This document shows positions 35,284-47,085 of a DNA stretch of 64,000 bases, piece by piece. The stretch lies in NCBI RefSeq assembly GCF_036934945.1, contig NC_088242.1, positions 4,657,394 to 4,721,393 on the forward strand. The letters are read 5' to 3'. Origin of the DNA: Oncorhynchus masou masou. Lineage: Eukaryota > Chordata > Actinopteri > Salmoniformes > Salmonidae. Made by a program: the position numbers and the translations under genes. Position 1 is the stretch's first letter; each line of letters starts with the position of its first letter. A model generated the notes under the pieces. The model was not told the origin of the DNA. It made no database searches and worked only from the letters and a program-made list of their open reading frames with translations.

Positions 35284-35672
35284 GTGACACCACAAAACAG
35301 CTTATCCATAGATTTATAGTATAATTTGTTTTCTGGGTTTGTCCCCAAGATTTCCCATGAGTTATGTCTTGTCACCAAATCGATAATTTCAATAAGATTT
35401 TTTTTTTACGGCTGGCCATCCTTTCCACCTGGTTACCCCTACCCCGGCCTAAATTTTTCACACCCTGCAGCAACTCCCCCCCCCACACACACACCCCCCA
35501 CCACATAGACTTTTCTATTGTGTTATTGACTGTTCGTTTGTTTATGTGTAACTCTGTGTTGTTTGTGTCACACTGCTTTGCTTTATCTTGGCCAGGTCGC
35601 AGTTGTAAATGAGATCTTGTTCTCAACTAGCCTACCTGGTTAAATAAAGGTGAAATAAAAAACAAACAATTA
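35284..35672 (+). mobile_element. LINE 3'-end fragments
   Basis: Includes GGCTGGCCATCCTTTCCACC and, further on, GTTGTAAATGAGATCTTGTT followed by CTACCTGGTTAAATAAAGGT. These resemble internal and terminal pieces of a common fish LINE joined by deletion. No intact domain remains. Confidence 0.6.
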
Positions 35673-35980
35673 TTGGCTCTAGGACTCTAAGGACTCTATT
35701 CAATCGTCAAAGTTCAGCACTATAGAGAGCTTGAAATATAAAGGAGAGCTTGAAATATAAAGGTCATTTCCGATTGAGCCGACACATGCGGTGTTTAACA
35801 TGACTGCAGTCTTCGGTAACATTGCCTTTAATGTCAGTCATGTTACAATGCTGATCTTCAGCGCTACAAATACAATCAAGCCCGTAGTTGAACATTTCAT
35901 TTACAGTTCACGAGGTTTAGAGTTTGGGACTATTTACCTTTTTGCCTCTAGTGCCATTCTGTTTTCATGGAGATAGACAT
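35673..35980. mobile_element. Possible dispersed repeat fragment
   Basis: GGACTCTATTCAATCGTCAA and TTTCCGATTGAGCCGACACA are reminiscent of a salmonid dispersed repeat. GAGAGCTTGAAATATAAAG is duplicated in tandem at 35727 and 35745. A 61-codon frame is not supported as a gene. Confidence 0.4.
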
Positions 35981-36330
35981 CCATTCTCTCTGTACGAAAA
36001 ATAACGAAAGAAAAGAGAGTTAGAAAGAAAATTTGCAAAAAATATTGATAATATATTAATTTTTCAGTTGGAAATCGATTGATTAAATATTAATCTGTCA
36101 GTTGTTGTTAGATTTTTCATTTCAATTAGATCAATAGCTGTGATAAATGATTAAACCCAGACTAGAAACTCATCTGTTACTTGTTGTGTCAGTTCTTCTG
36201 TTCTTCTGTTGAGTTGTTTGTCATGATCAGATTCGGACCTGTTTATATCTGGGTTGAATGTTCTTGTAATGAAGAACAGTAAACCAACTGTATTAGATAA
36301 ATAGTTACTCCACCATGTCTCCTTAAAAAG
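35981..36330. other. AT-rich spacer, no gene seen
   Basis: No gene or element recognised. Confidence 0.4.
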
Positions 36331-36335
36331 GTTAG

Positions 36336-36732
36336 TGTCACGCCCTGGTCTATATTTATTATGTTATCTTCATTTATTGGGTCAGGCCAGGGTGTGACAT
36401 GGGTTTGTTTGTAGTGTGTTTCGTCTTGGGGTTGTGTGGGGTGTACAGATTAGTCTATGGCTGCCTGAGGCGGTTCTCAACCAGAGTCAGGTGATTATCG
36501 TTGTCTCTGATTGTGAACCATATTTAGGTAGCCTGGGTTTCACTGTGTGTTTGTGGGTGATTGTTCCTGTCTCTGTGTTTGTTACACCAGTCAGGGCTGT
36601 TTCGGTGTTTGTTGTTTTGTATTGTTCGTGTTTTTTCATCATTAAAGATGTATCAAACAAATCACGCTGCATTTTGGTCCGATCCTTATTCCACCTCTTC
36701 GTCAGAGAAGGAGGTAGAAGAAACCCGTTACA
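36336..36732 (+). mobile_element. Solo LTR with perfect 5-bp duplication GTTAG
   Basis: GTTAG occurs at 36331-36335 and 36733-36737. The element begins TGTCACGCCCTGG and ends GAAACCCGTTACA, with TG...CA ends. It is the better preserved sister of 4162-4531. No internal coding sequence is present. Confidence 0.88.
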
Positions 36733-36837
36733 GTTAGGGAGATATGTTTCCTCGATTCCCTCGGGTATACTTGGATTTCAGTTGTGCACGTGGAATTGTT
36801 CAAGGGACCAGAAGCAGAGTTGAGATTCAATTTTGAT

Positions 36838-36951
36838 AAGTCTGTGGAACTCAGATCTGTGGAACTCAGATTTGTGGAACTCATGTCTGTGGAATTCAGG
36901 TCTGTGGAATTCAGGTCTGTGGAACTCAGATCTGTGGAACTCAGATTTGTG
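36838..36951. repeat. 15-bp repeat (TGTGGAACTCAGATC)
   Basis: About seven units with AACTCAG/AATTCAG variants. Confidence 0.88.
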
Positions 36952-37396
36952 CTTGGTTTTATTCTAATTTTAGCACACTCAAATCAGAATAATCAGTGAT
37001 AATAATACAATATCAGTGTTGTTCACGCTAGTCCATTCTGTCACCGTAGAAACCCTTCACTACTTACTGAATGTAGCTATATTTAACTAGGATATAGTTA
37101 AACGTGTGTGGTGTGACTGGGAATGTCCCAAAGGGAATGTTTAGCTGCAGACAAGGGGAGGAAAGCGTTTTTGTTCTCCAGGTTCGTCTTACGTCTTTTC
37201 TCTGTTGTGTTTTTCTCCCTAGGGCTGTTCTTGATTGTCAAATGCTGTTCAACTTCCTTTTTTCTTCCTTTCTTCCTTTTTTCTTCTCTTCTTTTCTGTC
37301 CTTTTTTTGTGAATGTAAGCATATGGTTTTAATAACTAATGATAATTGAATGCCAAAAATGAAGGGAAACATTTCATCGTTCCAATAATACATTGT
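36952..37396. other. Spacer with pyrimidine-rich stretch, no gene seen
   Basis: Contains a T/C-rich segment near 37255-37310. Short open frames have no support. Confidence 0.4.
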
Positions 37397-37580
37397 GCCA
37401 TCAAAAAATTTATTCAGACCCCTTGACTTTTTCCACATGTTGTTACATTTACAGCCCTATTCTAAAATTGATCAAATAGTTTTTCCGCTCATCAATCTAC
37501 ACACAATACCCCATAATGACGTCACAATACCCCATAATGGCATCACAATACCCCATAAAGACAAAGCAAAAACAGGTTAA

Positions 37581-38185
37581 GAATTGCTAGGCGTCCCACT
37601 AGCGGGATAACTTCCGGTGAAACTGGAGGGCGCGGAAATCAAATAAATAATTATACAAATTATGGATAGTCAACATTTAGGTACATACAAATGTCTTATA
37701 TCATTTGAAAGCTTACATTCTTGTTAATCTAACTGCACTGTCTGATGTACAGTATGCTTTATAGCGAAAGCATGCCATGTGATTGTTTGAGGACGGTGCC
37801 CCACATCAAAATATTAATACACCGGCACAGGTTTCATAAATTCACAAATAGCGATTAAATATTCACTGTCTTTTTTGAAAATCTTCCTCTGCTTTGTCAT
37901 CCAAAGGGTTCCAAGTATAACATGTAGTGTCGTTTTGGTAGATAAAATCATTCTTTAAAGCCCAAAAAGTCAGTTTAGTTTGCACAATCGATTTGAGTAA
38001 TCCAATTCAACATGCAGAGAAAGGAATCCAAATATCTACCCTTAAACTATGTTTCAACAAGTCAAAATACGTTTCTATTTACTCCTCAGATTCCCTAAAA
38101 TGTAATCAAACTATAAAAATTATTACGGAAAGAAGTATGTTCAATAGGAAACTGATTTTAGCAGGTGCGTCTTGTCTTCATGGCT
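37581..38185. mobile_element. TTAA-type element fragment in the left Tc1 end
   Basis: Begins right after TTAA (37577-37580) with GAATTGCTAGGCGTCCCACT, then AGCGGGATAACTTCCGG. Tc1 sequence resumes near 38186 (ACAGCTATTGTCAGGTCTCT) with no second TTAA, so the far end is deleted. Confidence 0.6.
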
Positions 38186-38612
38186 ACACAGCTATTGTCA
38201 GGTCTCTCCAGAGATGTTCGATGGGCTTCAAGTCCGTACTCTGGCTGGGCCACTCAAGTACATTTGGTGACTTGTCCCGAAGCCACTCCTGTATTGTCAT
38301 GGCTGTGTGATTAGGGTCGTTTTCCTGTTGGAAGTCTGAGGTCCTGAGCGATCTGGAGCAGGTTTTCATCAAGGATCTCTCTGTACTTTGCGCCGTTCAT
38401 CTTTGCCTCGATCCTGACTAGTCTCCCAGTCCCTGCCGCTGATAACATCCCCACAGCATGATGCTGCCACCATGCGCCATCGTAGAGATGGTGCCAGGCT
38501 TCCTCCATACGTGACGCTTGGCATTCAGGCCAAAGAGTTCAGGCCAAAGAGTTTCATCAGACCAGAGCATCTTGTTTCTCAAGTTCTGAGAGTTTTGGGT
38601 ACCTTTTGACAA
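38184..38612 (-). pseudogene. Tc1 transposase remnant (family 3)
   Basis: Three reverse frames together cover the catalytic domain. 38418-38612 has NKMLWSDETLWPELFGLNAK with the first catalytic Asp (WSDET). 38311-38508 continues with GTGRLVRIEAKMNGAKYREI. 38184-38372 has QQENDPNHT and WPSQSTDLKPIEHLW with the Glu. Two frameshifts separate them, and the second catalytic position reads Glu (QQEN) where QQDN is usual. Homologous non-coding N-terminal sequence lies to about 38830. The gene is dead. Confidence 0.87.
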
Positions 38613-38830
38613 ACTCCAAGCAGCCTGTCATGTGCCTTTTACTGAGGAGTGGCTTCCGTCTGCCACTCAATCATAAAGGCCTGATTGGTGGAACGCTGCA
38701 GAGATGGTTGTCCTTCTGGAAGATTCTCCCATCTCCGAGAGTGGCCATCGGGTTCTTGGTCACCTCACTGACCAAGACCCTACTCCCCCGATAGCTCAGT
38801 TTGCTCTAGGAAGAGTCTTGGTGGATCCAA

Positions 38831-39073
38831 ACTGAATTTAGAACAGGTGGCCTCCAATCAAGTTGTAGAAACTGCTCAAATTCCATCAAAGTTCAAAGAT
38901 CAATGGAAACTAAGAAGCATCTGCGCTCAAAAAAAGCAAAGGGCCTGAATAAGGTATTTCTGTTCAACTTTTTAAAATAAATTTGCAAACATTTCTAAAA
39001 ATCTGTTTTTCGCTATGTCATTATGGGTATTGTGTGTCATTATGTGTGTAGACTGCTGAGGAAAACAATGACT
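38831..39073. other. Tc1 (family 3) right-hand internal sequence
   Basis: Contains the remains of the region between transposase and right terminal repeat, including GCCTCCAATCAAGTTGTAGA and TTTTCGCTATGTCATTATGG. Sequence for the DNA-binding N terminus is missing. Confidence 0.6.
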
Positions 39074-39077
39074 TTAA

Positions 39078-40071
39078 CCTTACTGGCGCAGGCGTTCCGC
39101 TAGCGACCCACCTTGACAACATCTGGGAAATTTCAGAGCGCCAAATTCAAACTATAGTAATAGTAATAATAAACATTCATAAAAATACAAGTGTTATACA
39201 TCGGCTTAAAGATGAACTTAATCTTAAACTTAAACTTAAACTTCTTGTTAATCCAGCTGCTTTGTCACATTTCGAAAAGGCTTTACGGCGAAAGCACACC
39301 ATGCGATTATCTGTGGACAGCGCCCCGCTTACAAAAGCATACAAATGTTTTCCAGCCAAGTAAAGCAGTCACGATAGTCAGAAAGAGCGATAAAATGAAT
39401 CATTTACCTTTGAAGATCTTCATCTGGTTGCAGTCAAAAGAGTCCCAGCTACACAATAAATGTTTGTTTTGTTCAACAAAATCCCTCTTTATATGCCATA
39501 AACTCAGTTTTGTTGACGTGTTTTGTTCAGTAATACACTGGCTCAATGGAGGTCAAAACATGCAGACAAATGCATCCTAATAGTACCGGTAAAGTTTGTT
39601 GAAACATGTCAAACGAGGTTTATAATTAATCCTCAGCTGATCAATTGTCTAAATAATCGATAATATTTCAACCGGACAATACCGTATTCAATAGTAAGGA
39701 AAAACAACGAAAGGCGCACACTCGGTCACATGCGCAAACCAGCACTGCAGAAATGTCTCATTCTTCTTCATTTTTTCAGAACACAAGTCTGAAACAATGT
39801 CTAAAGACTGCTGACATCAAGTGGAAGCCATAGGAACTGCAATCTGGTTCCTAAACCCTTCCTGGTTAGGACCCAGACTGCAGTTCCTGGATGGATTTTC
39901 CTCAGGTTTTGCCTGCCTAACATTTCAGTTATATTATACTCACAGACAGTTTTGAACAGTTTTGGAAACGTTAGAGTGGTTTCTATCCAAATCTACCAAT
40001 TATATGCATATCCTAGCTTCAGGGCCTCAGTAACAGGCAGTTTACATTGGGCAAAGCTTCTCATCCAGACG
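39078..40071. mobile_element. TTAA-type element in the right Tc1 end, truncated
   Basis: Follows TTAA (39074-39077) and begins CCTTACTGGCGCAGGCGTTC. It shares with other TTAA copies the segments TTTACCTTTGAAGATCTTCA and AATTATATGCATATCC. It stops at CTTCTCATCCAGACG without its own terminal TTAA, and Tc1 sequence resumes at once. Confidence 0.65.
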
Positions 40072-40302
40072 TATCACATGTGGAAAAAGTCAAGGGGTCT
40101 GAATACTTTCCGAAGGCCCTGAATAGGGCCTGACTGTCATGTAGTTGCTAATTTTTTCCACCATTTCTGTTGTATGATAAATGTGACTTTAGTTTGCTAG
40201 TCAATTTAGTTGTGCATCTGTACAACATCTGTTAATTAAAAACATGTTGAATGAAAGGAATATTCCGTTCATAAAGTTTATTGGTATCGTGCACCATTTT
40301 TG

Positions 40303-40950
40303 GCAGGGGTTTAGTAGGGTTTTGGTAAATAGTTAGGAGGATCTTGAGTAAGTAAAGTAAGGTTTTGGTAGTTTTTTTTGTAGGGTTTTGCTGTGTTTTT
40401 GGTAGGTGTTTACTAGGGTTCTAGTTGTTTTTACGAGTGTTTTGGTAGGTGTTCAGTAGGGTTTATAGTAGATGTTTTTTGGGGTTGATAGTGGGTGTTT
40501 AGTAGGGATTATAGTAGGTGTTTAGTAGGGATTATAGTAGGTGTTTAGTAAATATTTTAGTAGGGTTTATAGTAGGTGTTTAGTAAATATTTTAGTAGGG
40601 TTTATAGTAGGTGTTTAGTAGGGTTTATAGTAGGTGTTTAGTAGGGTTTATAGTAGGTGTTTAGTAGGGTTTATAGTAGGTGTTTAGTAGGGTTTATAGT
40701 AGGTGTTTAGTAGGGTTTATAGTAGGTGTTTAGTAAATATTTTAGTAGGGTTTATAGTAGGTGTTTAGTAGGGATTATAGTAGGTGTTTAGTAAATATTT
40801 TAGTAGGGTTTATAGTAGGTGTTTAGTAAATATTTTAGTAGGGTTTATAGTAGGTGTTTAGTAGGGTTTATAGTAGGTGTTTAGTAGGGTTTATAGTAGG
40901 TGTTTAGTAGGGTTTATAGTAGGTGTTTAGTAGGGTTTATAGTAGGTGTT
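40303..40950. repeat. 23-bp minisatellite (GTAGGTGTTTAGTAGGGTTTATA)
   Basis: About 27 units, shown here as GTAGGTGTTTAGTAGGGTTT plus ATA. A longer form with AAATATTTTAGTAGGG recurs four times at irregular spacing. The TAGGGTTT words are not telomeric TTAGGG arrays. Confidence 0.93.
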
Positions 40951-41500
40951 GGTGGAAGTTTCTCGTTGCGATTCAGAGTTAACTGCTTTCTCCTCCTTTA
41001 GCTTGTCTGTTCGGTTTTGATAGATTCCAGGCTTTGCAGTATTGCCTCCACCCGGGGCCTGGTTCTAATAGTCTAGAGACAGCAGAGATTGAGAGTAAGA
41101 GAGAGTGAAAGTGAGACAGTGAGATAGAGAGAGAGAGAGGGGGAGATGGAGAGGGAGTAAGAGAGAGAGAGAACGTGAGAGTTGATTGATCTCTAATATA
41201 AACGTGTGTAGTCAATTTTCTCTAAGGCTCAAGACCATTCGGTGTCTTATATGACCTAACGTCTGTCCTAATCCCTTTGAGTAGCTTACAACTTGCGACT
41301 CCATTCTTGTACAGTTTCTAGCTAACAGCTGACGCATGTAACCTACTTTCTTATTTTTTTTACACAGTCCTGGTGTGACCTTCTTTTGTCCTGTCCACAC
41401 ATATAATAACATCCTGTTATTAAGGCCCTGGGTACTATAAATATGTCTAAAGAAACACAGCAGGCAGTGGGAGTGGAGAGAGAGGTTTATTTAACTTTAC
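40951..41500. other. Spacer with GA-rich patch, no gene seen
   Basis: Contains an impure GA stretch at 41090-41175. No coding support. Confidence 0.4.
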
Positions 41501-41502
41501 TT

Positions 41503-42465
41503 AACTGTGTTATCTATCGTTCTGAAAGAGACAGGTTTCAGTTACTCAACTGTGTTACCTATTGTTCTGAAGAGGTTTCAGCTCCTCAACTGTGTTACCT
41601 ATTGTTCTGAAGAGGTTTCAGCTCCTCAACTGTGTTACCTATTGTTCTGGAGAGGTTTCAGCTCCTCCTATTGTTCTGGACTCCTCAACTGTGTTACCTA
41701 TTGTTCTGAAGAGGTTTCAGCTCCTCAACTGTGTTACCTATTGTTCTGAAGGAGGTTTCCTAGCTTCAGCCTATTGTTCTGAAGAGGTTTCAGCTCCTCA
41801 ACTGTGTTACCTATTGTTCTGAAGAGGTTTCAGCTCCTCAACTGTGTTACCTATTGTTCTCAGCTCCTCAACTGTGTTACCTAGTCTGAAGGAGGTTTCT
41901 CAACTGTTACCTATTGTTACCTATTGTTACTATTGAAGAGGTTTCAGCTCCTCAACTGTGTTACCTATTGTTCTGAAGAGGTTTCAGCTCCTCAACTGTG
42001 TTACCTATTGTTCTGGAGAGGTTTCAGCTCCTCAGCTCCTCAACTGTGTTACCTATTGTTCTGAAGAGGTTTCCTCAGCTGTGTTACCTATTGTTCTGGA
42101 GAGGTTTCAGCTCCTATTGTTCTGTTTCAGCTTACTGTGTTACTATTGTTCTGAAGAGGTTTCAGCTCCTCAACTGTGTTACCTATTGCTGAAGAGGTTT
42201 CAGCTCCTGTGTTACCTATTGTTCTGAAGAGGTTTCAACTGTGTTACCTATTGTTCTGAAGGAGGTTTCAGCTCCTCAACTGTGTTACCTATTGTTCTGG
42301 AGCTCCTGTGTTACCTATTGTTCTGGAGAGGTTTCAGCTCCTCAACTGTGTTACCTATTGTTTCAGCTCCTCAACTGTGTTACCTATTGTTCTGAAGGAG
42401 GTTTCAGCTCCTCAACTGTGTTACCTATTGTTCTGTAGAGGTTTCAGCTCCTCAACTGTGTTAAG
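41503..42465. repeat. 40-bp minisatellite
   Basis: About 24 units made of CTCAACTGTGTTACCTATTG and TTCTGAAGAGGTTTCAGCTC. Many units are internally deleted (for example 41880-41940 and 42090-42230). Deletions tend to end at the repeated words CTCCTCAACT, CTATTGTT or TTTCAGCTC. Confidence 0.93.
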
Positions 42466-42524
42466 TTGTTTCAATCATCATAATCCTTCCTCATCTGGGG
42501 CTCCAGATGCTACAGCTGCATAAA

Positions 42525-42563
42525 CATACATACACACACACACGCACACGCACACACACACAC

Positions 42564-42655
<92 letters not shown>
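42525..42655. repeat. (AC)n microsatellite
   Basis: AC run with a few ACGC variants at the left. Confidence 0.96.
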
Positions 42656-42770
42656 TCAAGTAATTAGCATTAGCATGATAAATCTCTCTCGCTCTCTCTC
42701 TCCCTCTCCATCCGTGATAGCTATGATAGATCTCCTCCATGGCCTATTTCATCTGAGAGACCGGGCCTGT

Positions 42771-42771
42771 T

Positions 42772-42818
<47 letters not shown>
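42771..42818. repeat. (CT)n microsatellite
   Basis: Pure CT run. Confidence 0.93.
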
Positions 42819-42819
<1 letters not shown>

Positions 42820-43164
42820 CTCAGCAAACACTGATAAATCACAGCAAAGTACCCACTATTAGTAAGTGACAAATAGCTCATTGTGATGAAATTACCCCCC
42901 CCCCCACCACCACCACACACCCTGAAACATTATCGTTCAGCAGAGTACACTTGTCAAGCGAGGCTCGATCGCCACCCAATTGCTCGTCAGAATCTTTAAA
43001 GGGAAATTACCAAATTACAAAATGACATATTTGTTTCCAGTCTACGGACATGCTTTTGTACTTTTGTAAACTGGGTGAACTATCCCTTTATAATGCCAGG
43101 CCTGACACTACCAGAGGGCCAGAGGACACAACATGCTAATGTGTTGATTTGTGTTCATGTATGC

Positions 43165-43215
43165 TTCCCAAGTGGCACCCTATTGCCTATGTAGTATATT
43201 ACTTTGACCAAGGGC
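43165..43215. mobile_element. Dispersed palindromic element, partial copy
   Basis: GCTTCCCAAGTGGCACCCTA and GTATATTACTTTGACCAAGG match one arm of the dispersed element. Confidence 0.65.
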
Positions 43216-44144
43216 CCATAGAGTTAAACCAAACTTGTAAAAAAGCAGATATGTCCTAGATTGGGACACTAACTGTAGTTCTCCTGGCAACCAGCCACAG
43301 ACAAAATTATTATTATAATAGCATAACTGTGAGTAGTTATAATCTTGCAATGTAGGAAATGCAACACTTACATGTCTACACTGTTTATAAACACTTATTT
43401 GTCACTTCCATATGCAACCATTAATAATGCACTCATTTTCGCTTCAATTTTTGCCTTTTTTCAAAAACAACACCCTTGTCGTGTTTATGTGATGTGTTTG
43501 ATGCTTGTGCTGTTGTTCTAGAGTGTAGTTAAATATTAAAGCATTAGACCTTTCACTAAAGGCATCAGTCATACAAAAGTTATACTTAAATCCAAACTGG
43601 TTCTCTAGTAAATTGGTAGGAATGTCTCATCCTATGTTCAAGAATGGCCTTTTCCCCTTTATTGAGATTACACCTGCTCACTTTCGGTTGTTAGAAAAGG
43701 AAATCATCTCCAAATATCGTAATTGTTTTAAACAAAAAGTTGGTTGTTTAATCCACCTCAAAAGACAGAACAAATAATACAACTGAAATATAAGAATTGA
43801 TTTAAAAAAAACAACGTATTTTTCAAATAAAAAACATTAAAAAGTGTAATCTTTGTAAATTATATCAAAAATAGCACTGATGGAGTTATGTCACACATTC
43901 AGCTAAAACAGACATATGTAAATGTCTGCTCTACCCAACATTACAAACAACTAATTGCAGCATTACCACAAAAATTGAAGAGGCAAGTGGAAGGGGGAAA
44001 AAACAGCTCTGTAGATTTTTCTGTGTGCATTAGATCATTCATTTTGGTCACTATGTATCTTGTTTTTGGTCACAGGTCAAGGAATGGCTGAAGAATTGCA
44101 ACATTTACATAGACCTAACGCTGCAGATAGCACAACTGGGTGAT
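43216..44144. other. AT-rich spacer, no gene seen
   Basis: No exon, RNA gene or element recognised. Confidence 0.4.
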
Positions 44145-44903
44145 TTGCAAAGTTATAGTCAATCGATCAATAATATAATAATTATTTTTGCAAAAATGTT
44201 CATCTTTAATATACAATCTGTAGAAGCTATTAGAATAGAAAGGTTCAGTACTTTTGTGAAGCATCACAGCACAGTTGAAAAATATATGGCAAATAGAAAT
44301 CCAAAATGGATGATGTTAAGAGATAGATGGGAGGGGTTAAGGGGAGCTGAAGGGTGGGACTGGATGGTGGTCAGAGATAGATGGGAGGGGTTAAGGGGAG
44401 CTGAAGGGTGGGACTGGATGGTGGTCAGAGATAGATGGGAGGGGTTAAGGATAGCTGAAGGGTGGGACTGGATGGTGGTCAGAGATAGATGGGAGGGGTT
44501 GAGTGGAGCTGAAGGGTGGGACTGGATGGTGGTCAGAGATAGATGGGAGGGGTTGAGTGGAGCTGAAGGATGGGACTGGATGGTGTTAAGAGATCAATGG
44601 GAGGGGTTGAGTGGAGCTGAAGAGTGGGACTGGATGGTGTTCAGAGATCAATGGGAGGGGTTAAGGATAGCTGAAGGGTGGGACTGGATGGTGGTCAGAG
44701 ATAGATGGGAGGGGTTGAGTGGAGCTGAAGGGTGGGACTGGATGGTGTTCAGAGATCAATGGGAGGGGTTGAGTGGAGCTGAAGGATGGGACTGGATGGT
44801 GTTAAGAGATCAATGGGAGGGGTTGAGTGGAGCTGAAGAGTGGGACTGGATGGTGTTCAGAGATCAATGGGAGGGGTTGAGTGGAGCTGAAGAATGGGAC
44901 TAA
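44145..44903 (+). other. Open frame through the 54-bp repeat; doubtful gene
   Basis: A 252-codon frame starts with about 57 non-repetitive residues (MQSYSQSINNIIIIFAKMFI...) and continues through the 54-bp array as an 18-residue Trp-rich repeat (RDRWEGLRGAEGWDWMVV). Because 54 is a multiple of three, the frame survives by default. There is no signal peptide, domain or intron evidence. I list it only because it is the one array frame with a substantial non-repeat leader. Confidence 0.15.
44310..44903. repeat. 54-bp minisatellite
   Basis: Eleven units containing AGATAGATGGGAGGGGTTGA, GTGGAGCTGAAGGGTGGGAC and TGGATGGTGGTC. Two sub-types differ at AGATAGATGG/AGATCAATGG and GTGGTC/GTGTTC and occur in blocks. 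Confidence 0.95.
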
Positions 44904-45216
44904 TAACAAGAAGATAAGAAATGTAAAACATACTGGGTCTGTAAAATGTAAATGGGTTCAGAAATTTTGTGAAATAACACAGTTACAAATAGAAATCAAA
45001 CTGGATGGACATCAGAATTAGAGGAAGGACTAAAAACAAATTATTTATAACGACGGTAAAGTAGACTGTGTAAAATGGCAACTGGAATACTAAGTGTTAT
45101 TTATAATGCAACTTTTTTTATATACCTTTAATATTTCCCTCAATTGGAGTAAACAAATAAACAATATATAAAAACACGTTTGTATATGTATGAATGCTTA
45201 TGTATACATTTACATA

Positions 45217-45281
45217 TACTGTATGTATGTATGTATGTATGTATGTATGTATGTATGTATGTATGTATGTATGTATGTATG

Positions 45282-45312
<31 letters not shown>

Positions 45313-45313
45313 G
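45217..45313. repeat. (GTAT)n microsatellite
   Basis: About 24 tetramers followed by short GT and GGGT runs, directly left of a Tc1 element. Confidence 0.96.
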
Positions 45314-45732
45314 TATGTGTGTGTGTGTGTGTGGGTGGGTGGGTGGGTGGGTGGGTGTGTATGTATGTACAGTTGAAATCGGAAGTTTCCTTACACTTAG
45401 GTTGGAGTCATTACAACTCGTACAACTCTACAAATTTGTTGTTGACAAACTATAGTTTTGGCAAATCGGTTAGGATATCTACTTTGTGCATGACACAAGG
45501 AATTTTTCCAACATTTGTTTACAGACAGATTATTTCACTTATAATTCACTGTATCACAATTCCAGTGGGTCAGAAGTTTACATGCACTAAGTTGACTGTT
45601 CCTTTAAGCTACTTGGCAAATTCCAGAAAATGATGTCATGGCTTTAAAAGCTTCTGGTATGCTAATTGGAGGTGTGCGTGCAGATGCATTTCACGGCCTA
45701 CCTTCAAACTCAGTGCCTCTTTGCTTGACATC

Positions 45733-45939
45733 ATGGTAAAATCAAAAGAAACCAGCCAAGAACTCAGAGAAAAAACTGTAGACCTCCACCAGTCTGGTTC
45801 ATCCTTGGGAGCAATTTCCAAACACCTGAAGGTACCACGTTCATTTGTACAAACGATAGTACGCAAGTATAAATGCCATAGGACCACGCAGCCGTCATAC
45901 CACTCAGGAAGGAGATGCGTTCTGTCTCTTAGAGATTAA
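45733..45939 (+). pseudogene. Tc1 transposase N-terminal DNA-binding region
   Basis: The ATG at 45733 matches the usual start context of this family. Residues MVKSKETSQELREKTVDLHQ and SLGAISKHLKVPRSFVQTIV form the first helix-turn-helix that recognises the inverted repeats. The frame ends after 68 codons by a shift near 45930, so the second helix-turn-helix and catalytic core are out of frame. Confidence 0.8.
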
Positions 45940-46104
45940 TGTACTTTGGTGCGAAAAGTGCAAATCAATCCTTGTGAAGATGCTGGAGGAAACATGTACA
46001 AAACTATCTATATGCACAGTAAAACACGTCCTATATCAACATAATCTGAATGGCCGCTCAGCAAGGAAGAAGCCACTGCTCCAAAAATGCCATAAGAAAG
46101 CCGC

Positions 46105-46729
46105 TATCATCCAGAAGGCGAGGTCAGTACAGGTGCATCAAAGCTGGGACCGAGAGACTGAAAAACAGCTTCTATCTCAAGGCCATCAGACTGTTAAACA
46201 GCAACCAGTTAACATTGAGTGGCTGCTGCCAACACACTGACTCTACTCCAGCCAATTTATTAATGGGAATTGATGGGAAATTATGTAAAATATATCACTA
46301 GCCACTTTAAACAATGCTACCTAATATAATGTTTACATACCCTACATTATTCATCTCATATGTATACATATATACTGTACTCTATATCATCCACTGCATC
46401 TTTATGTAATACATGTATCACTAGCCACTTTAACTATGCCACTTTGTTTACATACTCATCTCATATGTATATACTGTACTCGATACCATCTACTGTATCT
46501 TGCCTATGCCGCTCTGTACCATCACTCATTCATATATCTTTATGTACATATTCTTTATCCCCTTACACTTGTGTCTATAAGGTAATAGTTTTGGAATTGT
46601 TAGCTAGATTACTTGTTGGTTATTACTGCATTGTCGGAACTAGAAGCACAAGCATTTCGCTACACTCGCATTAACATCTGCAAACCATGTGTATGTGACA
46701 AACAAATTTTATTTTATTTGATTTGATCA
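46105..46729 (+). mobile_element. 5'-truncated LINE 3' end inside the Tc1
   Basis: Starts within coding sequence (a frame reading CIKAGTERLKNSFYLKAIRL, the end of a LINE ORF2), then a 3' untranslated region containing two diverged copies of GCCACTTTAA...TTTACATAC...CTCATATGTATA. It ends in TTTTATTTTATTTGATTTGAT. Tc1 sequence flanks both sides. Confidence 0.78.
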
Positions 46730-46835
46730 AGTTGTGGGGGTGCTTGCTGCAGGCGGGACTGGGGCACTTCACAAAATAGATGGCATCATGATGAGGAAAA
46801 CTACGTGGATATATTGAAGCAACATCTCAAGACAT

Positions 46836-47058
46836 TTTTTCACCTTTATTTAATCAGGTAGGCCAGATGAGAGTAAGTTCTCATTTACAACTACGACCAA
46901 AATAACAGCACAGAGTTACAGATGGGATAAATAAATATGCAGCTAATAACACAATAGAAGCATCTGTATACAGTGTGTGCAAATTAAGTAAGGAGAAAAG
47001 GCAATAAATAGGCCAATAGTGGCGAAGTAATTACAATTTAGCAATTTACTCTGGCGAC
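46836..47058 (-). mobile_element. Second insertion in the Tc1 (LINE/SINE 3' end, reversed)
   Basis: TTCACCTTTATTTAATCAGG and AAGTTCTCATTTACAACTAC read in reverse as the tail also seen at 35590-35650. GACAT lies at both borders (about 46834 and 47058), a likely target duplication. Confidence 0.65.
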
Positions 47059-47085
47059 ATCTGTCAGGAAGTTAAAGCTTCGTAG

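Larger units (their letters stand above)
37397..40116 (-). mobile_element. Tc1/mariner transposon (family 3) with insertions in both ends
   Basis: Long inverted ends are recognisable: ATTCAGACCCCTTGACTTTT near 37411 and its complement AAAAGTCAAGGGGTCTGAAT near 40086. The transposase reads on the reverse strand. Both terminal repeats hold TTAA-element-like sequence (37581-38185 and 39078-40071), which explains the 2.7 kb length against the usual 1.6 kb. Confidence 0.85.

Noticed and set aside
40303..40950. Telomere-like TAGGGTTT words
   Set aside because: They are part of a 23-bp unit and never form consecutive TTAGGG hexamers.
42507..42869. 120-codon His/Thr then Ser/Leu-rich frame
   Set aside because: It spans an AC run and a CT run and has no non-repeat domain.
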